In this document: positions 57,701 through 64,000 of the stretch, in pieces
Layout: every line of letters begins with the position of its first letter
How positions within the stretch are numbered: the stretch's first letter is position 1
Assembly: GCA_001724265.1 (NCBI GenBank)
Contig: MEDY01000039.1
Location: 1-64,000, forward strand
Length of the DNA: 64,000 nt
Origin: Rhizaria sp. SCN 62-66
Lineage: Eukaryota > Rhizaria, unplaced
Reading direction: 5' to 3'
The notes under the pieces: generated by a model
What the model was told of the DNA's origin: nothing
The model's input: only the letters and a program-made list of their open reading frames with translations
The model's database searches: none
Program-made: the position numbers and the translations under genes

Positions 57701-60285
57701 GCGGCGCGACAGCGGCGGCGGTGCGCACGACGCTGCTCACGGTCGCTGCGGCTGTGCGCGAACAGCGCAGGCGCGCCGCGGCCGCGGTCGGCGTGCGGTG
57801 GAGTCGCCGCCATAATGGCGAGGCGGAGGCCGGGGCGCTGGCTGGCGACTGGGAAACTCCCGTTCGTCTCCAGATCAACCGCAAGGCCTCCAAGCCCGTC
57901 AAGACTGGCAACGACAATGACAATGATGAGAACAGCGACGACGATAGCGACGACGACGGTGGGTTCGAGAGCGACCAAGAGGCCGACGCCTTCACGGCTC
58001 TTTCTCCAAGCTCAGCCTGCCCCTCAGCCGCCGCGACCCGGGTCGGCGCCGGCCTTGGTACTCTCTCCGCCTCTCAGTATCAGTCAAACGCCGACGCCGA
58101 CGCCGACGCCCACTCAGGCTCTGGCTTCGGCGCTGCGGCGAGCATTTCTGCGGCGCACGCCGCCACATCGCCCGTGGCCGCTGCGGACGCGCCGCGGCAG
58201 CGCTGGCTGGACACGCTCAACGACGCGCTGCGCGAGATGGCGGTGGGCATTTCCGCGCCCGCGCGCAGTGTTGCGGCTGCGACTGCGCTCGGCGTGGTGT
58301 TCACGGCCGCAAACACAAGCGGTCGCACGCACGGCGAGTCGGAGGTTGTGGATGCGGTGAACGTGATCTCGACGCACGCGTACAACGGCGGCGCTCAGAA
58401 CAACGCTAACACCAAGGACGGCTATGCGCAGCTGTCCGTGACCGACAAGAGCGGCTCTGCCAGCGGCGGCGACGCTGGCGGTGACGATGATGATGGGGAG
58501 TGCGAGCAGTTGTTCGATGACAACGCGACGCACTCGTACATGAGCGGTGACCCTTTCCACCCCGCGTCGTGGTACAACCCCAACAACGACAACACAAACG
58601 CCAACAGCAACAATAACACGCACTCCGCCACTAGCGCTTTGCTCCACTCACACTCGCAGTTACACTCGCAGTCACAGAGGAGTTACGTGCCGTTCGTTCT
58701 CGCGCCCCCGACTCTGGCGCCTGAGTTGTCGCCGCTTGCCTCGCCCTGGGAAGCCGCGTCGCGCTTCCTTGCGCTCCAGTCCCTCGGTGTGCACCACCCC
58801 AACCTCGTCTGTCTGACGTGCCGCGTGGCCAAACCCGCGCGCGCGAAGCACTGCCGCCGGTGCGACCGCTGCGTGTACCGCCACGACCACCACTGTCCGT
58901 GGGTCGACACCTGCGTGGGCGCGCACAACTACCGCGCCTTCATGTCGTTCGTCACGCTCGGCACGGTGCTGTCATGGGCGTACGTCTTCCTCGCCGTGAT
59001 GTACGTGCTCACGACGGGGCTGCTCGGCAGCGGCGGCATGCAGCGCACGCCGCTCAAGCCGCCCCGCGTTCTCCCGCTCGCGCTCGGTTCTGCGCTTTCT
59101 GCCTCTGCTGCTTCGAGTGGTGCAAGCGCTGGTATGACGACGCAAGCGCTGGCGGACGCCGTGGAGCTGGCCGTCACCGCGATCGTCGCCGCGACGCCCG
59201 GCACACTCGCGCACCCGCCGCGGTGGGCCGTTATGTGGGGCTGGAGCGGCGCCGTCACACTGTGCAGTCTCGCGCACGCCGTGTTCATGGCGCTGTTTGT
59301 CACCGTGCTCTGGGTGTCGCACCTTTACCTCATCTCCGGGAATAACACCACGCAGGAGCAGATTGCGCCGGCATCGTATCTGCACCACTATGACAAGGGC
59401 TTCTGGCGCAACTGGTGGGCGTTCTTCAAGGGCCCCGCCACAGAGCCGCTGCTTTTCCCCATGCCCGTGCTCTCCCGCCCCGTGCGCATGCTGCTCGACG
59501 GCGCCGTGCCTCCGCGCTCTGCGAACGCAAACAGCAAAAACAAGGCGAGCGCAAAGTCAAGCCGTCGACAGTCTGCACGCACTAGTGCTGGCGCCGGTGT
59601 AAGTACCCCCTTAGCCACCGCGGGCGAGTTCTCTGACGACGACAGCGCTGACGCCCCCTCACCGGTCGCGGTCCGGCTTGACCCTGCAGTGCGCGTGCCT
59701 GGGCTCTACACGCCGCACCAGGGCGCCGCGGCCGGTGTGGTGGCCCCGCTGCAGCCGTACGGCGCGGTGAACACGCCGCACACGCCGCACGTGATGAGTT
59801 ATGAGCAGCTGGCGGTGATGCAGCGGAATAATAACGCGCGCGCGCAACAGGCAGCCGCTGCGTACAACACGAACCCCAACGCTGGCGTATCTAATTTGAG
59901 TGCGAATGCGAATGCGAACGCGGGTGCGTTGGGCCATAATATGACGCCGGGGGCGATGAGCTTTGCGGAGCGGTATCTGGCCATGGGCGGCACTGTTGAG
60001 GGCCTCCGTGAAGCCACCAACGCAAACAACGCCAATAACATTAATAGCACCAATCATACCGCCAACAGGAGCGCTGGAATGGTGTCCGCTGCGCCGGCGA
60101 CTGTACCTGTTGGTGGCGCGGCCACGGTCGGCCTTGCTCCGAGCGAGATGGACCGCGGCGGACTGACGCGGATGCCCGGCCCGGCGCTGGGGCCCGGGGG
60201 AGCAATGCCGGTGTTTGCGCCGTTGGGACAGATCGTCGGTCTTAATAACAACGTTAACCCTAAGAACAGCGCGCAACAAAAGTAA
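51772..60285 (+). CDS. Ankyrin-DHHC palmitoyltransferase (HIP14/Akr1-like) with ~1,740-residue insertion
   Basis: 2,837 residues, single exon, ATG 51772 to TAA; an upstream TTG is in frame but ATG is preferred. The N-terminus has ankyrin repeats in two blocks ([23 protein letters not shown]; then CLHLATRY..., [20 protein letters not shown] and [18 protein letters not shown]). Helices 1-2 are at about residues 490-517 and 573-597. Next comes about 1,740 residues of low complexity rich in Ala, Ser, Thr and Asn. The Cys-rich domain (residues 2346-2387) holds the catalytic DHHC as [14 protein letters not shown], followed by helices 3-4 (about 2388-2417 and 2485-2520) and the TTxE-type motif NNTTQEQ. 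Such enzymes S-acylate proteins at the Golgi or endosomes, with ankyrin repeats recruiting the substrate. Usual length is about 630-760 residues. The insertion lies before the Cys-rich domain, in what should be the cytosolic loop. No in-frame TAG. Confidence 0.93.
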   Translation: MSQYTQGSSVPGSGGGGGSGDTSREASLFTRASFASLSVVERNDRLLIAIRASAASFDHFAGAQFALRHGASPNATSEDGNSALHWACWSDFPHIVRMLVHAGADINRRNRDGQTPAMWAAIAGSVTCLSMLAEADNAQRCEAVAAAVDATRESHSRTVNALISAASASASAGALIGPAKPPTGAAGAHSSSLTLASHDSANVDAESAAAASAANVSIATAAGPEPSVVNALISPTVAVATAAARARSVGANPALPQPTTGGAGAAMSSSLTSFLDDDNAHDTSSGSSAGSGVGASVGVASSSGWLSAAFAWDSNASLADSRGSGSESFVTARCNSGFTCLHLATRYVKRAAVDFLLSLGSDIDARDARGRTPLHHALEFNHIPVAELLITRGADAAARDVDGNTPLHALTAAGDFRELATLLMRFYNFAPLAPLRNDAGETAADVARKMNYGKLASIISKRDPSRKGRLDLLYARVCTFTESGKDASMMWIGFWLFAWITLWLFHHIIFMFPVFQEQSVADAAAVAAADAATRAITAPGVSVTAANEAAVAAAAAAAAAVRASASSLPPVTTVLFWIGGFATIAAWLICHYADPGYMLPAPQLVRGIRVPVLDSNTNSHSNSNSNANPRAGNRAQHHNQALANPNSPVGDNSNSNNNGIKTRYALVADPVYLSLLAPPSPLPTTTGASSADGSSRCAHGLSACSASGSRSGGSNGFGALASGPPPLWPLPLRSLARALLRVPLLPPSAVGRLMALYRSGLVSSNELLPATAAAATAPAVADLSNGSVGAHNNGSAKAASLETVPLLPLQRVPASSLHSLSAAPVLLGSVSTSQCTSKGGKCKSGDGALPKTTRLSTPHPLALMMTAYCHSLSQDESSSLTATVTATGSTGEVKPPSAQGPPTGALALPATSPLALAAALTVTLLSHPARLRVLAVESPAKARAALAAAATVAAALRAVAASPAARKALCTPSNSNSVNTGNVKEMMGHKSAGGLPSGHTNDVETGSQSQLQSPSGSGSNAQYYDTAAVSAATSALEAALSVNTNGGADSLLVSVWRALRDPSLLPYHDDVTLSLSLCPGLTLCSTNNSNNNKRGSNSAAHGLLPRPIVSKLADPVGARTAGGGLTSGLFSGAPVNSFASRFTSLVFSASASAPAAAFGSNSAAANAHGFPSLLRTPHYPFASLLPRIWATPILPLAVPRQWAVFALALCPQSLALDNPARAFITGAAVSANSADADADIDSDSNFGLPSARRRAGIVARTAALAKERARVVSGWCEALWVGTARRLLQAAKRATGGAKRKDSAGEDESGAERVALAALSTVSGAMGGSNGKSAKCRGGDGDGGALMEDDTDCETTDVEVGAAASLSSSQSAANAAHSASAGSESAPSLGRSLRSQSQSSQSRSPVSPIPSAGTASVAESALASVFSTGDVTTDRLLHSLMAAILSAGSAPADREQQDLDDDRESADREQQQQQQSGHVQWGTACRSSLPLRGSWLTQPQPLSHRQEGFLPPLAPFSLAGSAIGPWASGDSSRAHANNSDDEDDNDSYGGDDDYDDDNSYGDDNGDADIEFKNGQVITQQSRRAHAASLAAAARLRARRHCPGPVASAALAALAVPADTAAVLVLLTELERALTHLLTPLTTAALAPTHNSSGAALAAPNLSVAPLRPARALRAFLCPAFTVGSQWLPSHPYLAPVAKLHRVRNAASVRILGAGMAGPLPLLPFTRRTRVATIAAEVNTGADAPLTAPTVTATATVTAATGAVLTGGAAGVPVLTVADSLRPAALEGDAVEPPPPTGPASSLWALLVAAVADASHRAVARTRAAVLPRFAAAPAPSATVAPAAGAALWAGSASQARLDASAVALRSLTAALALTVTTRVAVQCGGALTTPLPPALAAAVAATAEADAAGASASPSAANTPASASASGSAPSAVAVAAAVGAASVGLPGTVAAAFAAVSSDSTVAHAPRGVALGWGDRGATAAAVRTTLLTVAAAVREQRRRAAAAVGVRWSRRHNGEAEAGALAGDWETPVRLQINRKASKPVKTGNDNDNDENSDDDSDDDGGFESDQEADAFTALSPSSACPSAAATRVGAGLGTLSASQYQSNADADADAHSGSGFGAAASISAAHAATSPVAAADAPRQRWLDTLNDALREMAVGISAPARSVAAATALGVVFTAANTSGRTHGESEVVDAVNVISTHAYNGGAQNNANTKDGYAQLSVTDKSGSASGGDAGGDDDDGECEQLFDDNATHSYMSGDPFHPASWYNPNNDNTNANSNNNTHSATSALLHSHSQLHSQSQRSYVPFVLAPPTLAPELSPLASPWEAASRFLALQSLGVHHPNLVCLTCRVAKPARAKHCRRCDRCVYRHDHHCPWVDTCVGAHNYRAFMSFVTLGTVLSWAYVFLAVMYVLTTGLLGSGGMQRTPLKPPRVLPLALGSALSASAASSGASAGMTTQALADAVELAVTAIVAATPGTLAHPPRWAVMWGWSGAVTLCSLAHAVFMALFVTVLWVSHLYLISGNNTTQEQIAPASYLHHYDKGFWRNWWAFFKGPATEPLLFPMPVLSRPVRMLLDGAVPPRSANANSKNKASAKSSRRQSARTSAGAGVSTPLATAGEFSDDDSADAPSPVAVRLDPAVRVPGLYTPHQGAAAGVVAPLQPYGAVNTPHTPHVMSYEQLAVMQRNNNARAQQAAAAYNTNPNAGVSNLSANANANAGALGHNMTPGAMSFAERYLAMGGTVEGLREATNANNANNINSTNHTANRSAGMVSAAPATVPVGGAATVGLAPSEMDRGGLTRMPGPALGPGGAMPVFAPLGQIVGLNNNVNPKNSAQQK

Positions 60286-61658
60286 TTATGATGCGGGTGT
60301 GAGATCTAATATGTAGTTAATAATTTGATATATTTATTGATAATTTTTTTGTGAAAAAAAATACAGTATTCCTTTGCCTGTCACTTTTGCCCGTGCTGAC
60401 CAATCTTACGACTTACCTTGGTTCCCATATTTTCATGAAAACGAATCAGGAGAAGTAGCTAAGATACGATTTATTGGAGTCATACATCAAGCTCTATAAA
60501 AAGCTCAATTAATTCTCGATTTTTTCGCATCTGTTCCTTTTTATGATGATCATTCAAGAGGTTTTCTCGTCATTGCACATGGCTTAGATTAACTTTTTCC
60601 AATTTTTTACGAAATATGATGTGTCAATTGATACAAAACTTATACCAAGCAACCTATCCTTAATTTTACCTGTGAAATTATTGTTTATATCTCAAGTGGC
60701 ACTTATTATTACGTATAAATCTTCAAAAATGTCAACAAAAATGAGGCGAGCTGGCGAAATTTTTTGTATACCTGGAGCCTTAAAATTAATATTTTTCTAA
60801 AAGTGTATGAAAGGTGTCATTTTTGTTCAAGCTCAAAATAAAAAAATACAACAATTCTTTAAAAAGTTTAATTCTCGTTTATTTCCGCTTATGTTTTCTT
60901 AGCGACGTGATAAACGCAGCTACATGTAAGCAGCACTTGGAAACCCACACGGAACATGAGACAATGGATAGAATAGATTAGATTAGAATAGATTAGATTG
61001 TATTTTTTGTCGTCCCTTGCCTTGGTTGCAGGGCCAAGAAGACGTTTAGAGGACACAGTCAAGTTGTTAGATCAAGCCAGCAACTTATCACGTGCTAAGT
61101 AACAAGAGATGCTGACTGCGTTATTATTTTGTGGTGTTATTTAGATAAGACACAAGCGCGGGGTCAAAAGGACTTCGCACGCGCTTGTGTGAAGGGACTG
61201 CGCACCACACGTGAAAATAGAGTTAGGGCCAGTTGCGTTAATATAAGAAAACACAACCAAAACCTGACTACGAAAAAAGAAAATAAGGAGGAAAGAGAGT
61301 GATGAAATAACGAAGAAAAAAAGAAAAAGTGTTGTTGTTGCTAAAAAACCTTTGAAGCGTTGTGAAACGAAAAACGAAAAACATTGACAACACAATTCAC
61401 ACTCTCATTCACAGGAGAGCAAACCCAAGTGTGTGGGTACATGATGTGTGGCATGTGTGATCGTGGTTGTAGGTAAATAAAACCAACTCGGCCGCGCGTG
61501 AGAACACCCAAGCCTAGCCGAGCGGTCAGGTGACGCAGCAAACACGATGAGAGAAGAAATACATCATCATGTCACGCTGCATCCCCTTGATGTTGGTGTT
61601 GTGGCGGTGGATTGCTAACTCACCGTCACACTGGGAGAGACCGCTTTCTGCCGCTTGC
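60286..61658. other. Convergent AT-rich intergenic region
   Basis: 1.37 kb between the stops of the DHHC and NDUFV1 genes, very AT-rich. It contains a 15-bp tandem duplication at 60970-60999, followed by a GC-richer stretch with a CTTGG/CCAAG inverted pair at about 61020-61040. No gene was recognised. A tRNA box-A-like TAGCCGAGCGGT near 61514 lacks a matching box B. Confidence 0.65.
60970..60999. repeat. 15-bp tandem duplication (AGAATAGATTAGATT x2)
   Basis: Two perfect adjacent copies in noncoding DNA. They could be the edge of a dispersed element, since the adjoining 61000-61040 segment differs in composition from the spacer, but no second genomic copy can be seen here. Confidence 0.9.
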
Positions 61659-61889
61659 TTAGTGGAGGTCGAGCACAGGGGTGGGCTTGCCAGCGTTGAA
61701 GTCCTTGATACGCTGTTCAATGTGGGGGCGGAAGTTGCGGATCAGGCCCTGAACAGGCCACGCGGCGGCGTCACCGAGCGCGCAGATGGTGTGGCCCTCG
61801 ATCTGCTTTGTCAGCTCCCAGAGCATGTCAATCTCAGCCTCCTTGAAGTCACCGCGCACCATGCGCTTCATCATCTTGTCGACCCACGT

Positions 61890-61922
<33 letters not shown>

Positions 61923-63568
61923 CGACTCGTGCTTGTAGAAGTGCGACAGACGCGCAATCGCCTTGATCATGTCGGTGCTCTTGTCCATGACGATGACGGC
62001 GGCGGTGCCGAGACCGGACTGGACGTCCTTGAGCGCGTCGAAGTCCATCAGCACCGTGTCACAGACGGACTTGGGCAGCACGGGGACGGAGGAGCCGCCG
62101 GGGATGATGCCCAGGAGGTTGTCCCAGCCGCCGCGGACGCCGCCGCAGTGCTTCTCGATGAGGTCCTTGAGCGGGATGGACATCTCCTCCTCGACGACGA
62201 TAGGGTTGTTGACGTGGCCAGAGATGGCGAAGAGCTTGGTGCCGGCGTTGTTCTTGCGGCCGAGACCAGCGAACCAGGAGCCGCCACGGCGGAGGATGGT
62301 CGGGGACACGGCGACGGTCTCGACGTTGGTGACCGTGGTGGGGCACCCGTAGAGGCCCATGTTTGCCGGGAACGGGGGCTTCAGACGGGGCTTGCCCTGC
62401 TTGCCCTCGAGCGACTCGATCATGGCAGTCTCCTCACCGCAGATGTACGCACCGGCACCGCGGCAGACGTAGACGTCGAAGTCGTAGCCGGAGCCAGAGG
62501 CGTTCTTGCCGATGAAGCCCTTGGCGTAGGCCTCCTCGACGGCGCGGTCGAGGCAGTTGGCCTCGTACCAGAACTCACCACGGATGTAGATGTACGCGGC
62601 CTTAGCGCCCATGGCGAAGCCAGCGAGGAGAGCACCTTCGATAAGCTTGTGCGGGTCGTGACGCATGATCTCACGGTCCTTGCACGTGCCGGGCTCGGAC
62701 TCGTCGGCGTTGATGACGAGGTACTGGGGGCGGCCGTCGGACACCTTGGGCATGAAGGACCACTTCAGGCCAGAAGGGAAACCGGCACCACCGCGGCCAC
62801 GCAGGCCGGACTAAGCAAGAGAAGGACAAAGAAGGGGGTCATAGACAGGAGTGAAAGAGCGTGAGTGAACGAAGCAGAAGCAGAGCGCAACAGAAACTCT
62901 CCGACGGAAGCAAAGACGTTGCGGTGTTATGAAGGACGTACGGCCTTGACCTCGTTGACGATCCAGTCACGACCAAGGTGAATGAAGTCCTTGGTGCGGT
63001 GCCAGTCACCCTGTGCGTAACAAAGAGCGCGGCAGAAGGGGCGTGCAGTGGGGAAGAGGCGAGAGAAGAACGCCAGAGGCCAGAGCGGACAGGAGCGGGA
63101 AGATGAGAGAGGAAAAAAAAGAGGTGAGTTGAAGGACAAAACAAAGCTGAATAAGAATACGGAAGAAATATGAAAGATGGAACAGGGCGGATGTTGAAGA
63201 AAGACGTACTCGCTTGAGAGCGCCATCGATGAAGGCGTCCTGCTTGTTGTAAAGGTTGGTGAAGATGCGGTCCTCATCCTTGAGGCCACCGTGAACGCGC
63301 GCGGGGGCAGCGGGGGCGGCAGCCGCAGCAGTGGAGAGAAGACGAGCACCTATAGACAAAGAAGGCAACAAGACACAATATCGTGAGATTCACTGCCTTA
63401 AACACGAGCGCTGACACCCTACACAGGGTCAAAGTGGGCGCTGATGACCGAGAGCACTGGGCTCACCCTCGACTGGCGACAGTCTTCGGGATATTGTGCG
63501 GGCAAATCAACGTAGTACGTACCGATAGTGCTCGTCCGCGAAACTCCCTTCGCAACGTTACCGAGCAT
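61659..63568 (-). CDS. NDUFV1: NADH:ubiquinone oxidoreductase 51-kDa flavoprotein 1 (complex I), four exons
   Basis: Exons on the minus strand: 63568-63523, 63349-63210, 63010-62942 and 62810-61659 (stop TAA). 468 residues against about 464 in human. The N-terminus [21 protein letters not shown], Ala-rich and Arg-bearing, looks like a mitochondrial presequence; the mature part starts near [11 protein letters not shown]. Seen: FMN/NADH-binding [16 protein letters not shown] (across the exon 3/4 join), [35 protein letters not shown], and the N3 [4Fe-4S] ligands [13 protein letters not shown] plus [13 protein letters not shown]. This subunit oxidises NADH and passes electrons from FMN into complex I in the mitochondrial matrix arm, so the organism has a respiratory mitochondrion. 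All three introns (131-199 bp) begin GTACGT. The gene has none of the low-complexity insertions of its neighbours. Confidence 0.97.
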
Positions 63569-63877
63569 TTTGGTTTAAAGCTCGCCGAACAAACGAATGC
63601 GAAGAGCTTGAACAATTCGTGATTCCTCATCACCGTTCGGCGGCTTTACTTCGGGGGGACGGACTCGTTTTTTGCGAACCGATCAACAGCTGAGCCGTGT
63701 GAACACTCGATTTTTTTTTCGTCAACTTGATTATCTCTATATATACTCACCGGTCACTATTTGTCTTTTGGCCAAATTTTATAATTGAGAAACAATTTAT
63801 TGTATATTGTATATTATATTCAATTTTTGTGTTCAAATGTCACTATTTTAGCTGTTATAAATACATTCTTCGTTCTA
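63569..63877. other. Upstream region of NDUFV1
   Basis: AT-rich, 309 bp. A TATATATA stretch lies at about 63738-63745, roughly 170 bases before the NDUFV1 ATG, and could serve either direction. No other element is supported. Confidence 0.5.
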
Positions 63878-64000
63878 GATAACGCACTCGAGCAAACCAT
63901 TTGTTACTCTCAAGACCGACTGACTTTAGCTTTACAAGAGGTAGGTCCAAAGGAAGTGATGCACACGATTCACAAACTCTTCCACCAAGTCCCTCTCATC
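63878..64000 (+). CDS. Possible exon of an unrecognised gene, running off the right edge
   Basis: After a pyrimidine-rich, acceptor-like TTCTTCGTTCTAG (ending 63878), a frame with coding-like codon use is open for 41 codons to the window end (DNALEQTICYSQDRLTLALQ, then further residues including QEVGPKEVMHT). There is no ATG near its left side, so if real it is an internal exon or follows a 5' intron. The protein is not recognised. The call rests only on the open frame and the acceptor. Confidence 0.35.

Noticed and set aside
61508-61530. tRNA-like box A (TAGCCGAGCGGT)
   Set aside because: No box B (GGTTCGANNCC-like) or acceptor-stem pairing follows, so it is not a tRNA gene.
61569-62864. 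431-codon plus-strand open frame
   Set aside because: It lies antisense to NDUFV1, whose conserved motifs and splice joins are unambiguous. The frame is a by-product of GC-rich codon bias.

Overview
The window is nuclear DNA of a unicellular eukaryote (a protist). The evidence is spliceosomal introns, a mitochondrial complex I flavoprotein gene with a targeting leader, an ER oligosaccharyltransferase mini-subunit, a DHHC palmitoyltransferase and a SNF2-RING helicase. Coding DNA is GC-rich and full of Ala/Ser/Asn/Gln/Asp runs. Spacers and introns are AT-rich. The taxon cannot be named from this window.

Layout: 3-7892 (+) is the 5'-truncated end of a giant Sushi/EGF/IPT/GCC2 surface protein with a polytopic membrane C-terminus. 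9126-32930 (+) is a four-exon SHPRH-type SNF2-RING protein of about 7,742 residues. 33275-39271 (+) encodes a protein with eight zinc knuckles. 39531-41675 (+), 42290-45025 (-) and 46103-47986 (-) encode ankyrin or ankyrin-like proteins. 49148-50565 (-) is a five-exon EEF1AKMT4/METTL13-type methyltransferase. 51152-51277 (-) encodes a 41-residue OST4 homologue. 51772-60285 (+) is a HIP14-like ankyrin-DHHC acyltransferase carrying a roughly 1,740-residue insertion. 61659-63568 (-) is NDUFV1 in four exons. A possible exon of another gene runs off the right edge.

The main observation concerns the genetic code. Three genes are interrupted by six in-frame stop triplets in all, and every one is TAG. 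At each site the GC-rich reading frame continues in exactly the same frame. The nine genes whose ends are visible stop only at TAA (five) or TGA (four), never at TAG. Splice-supported introns here are 129-244 bp, mostly AT-rich, usually start GTACGT and have lengths of any phase, so introns do not explain these sites well. The simplest reading is that UAG is a rare sense codon in this organism while UAA and UGA still terminate. The amino acid cannot be fixed from this window.

A second pattern is the splice signals. Eight of eleven inferred introns begin GTACGT rather than GTAAGT, and five genes have an acceptor-like pyrimidine-AG 5-26 bases upstream of the start codon. This suggests 5'UTR introns or spliced-leader addition.

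No operon-like functional grouping is evident, beyond four ankyrin-type genes lying between 39.5 and 60 kb and SUMO-interaction-like motifs shared by the SNF2-RING and zinc-knuckle neighbours.
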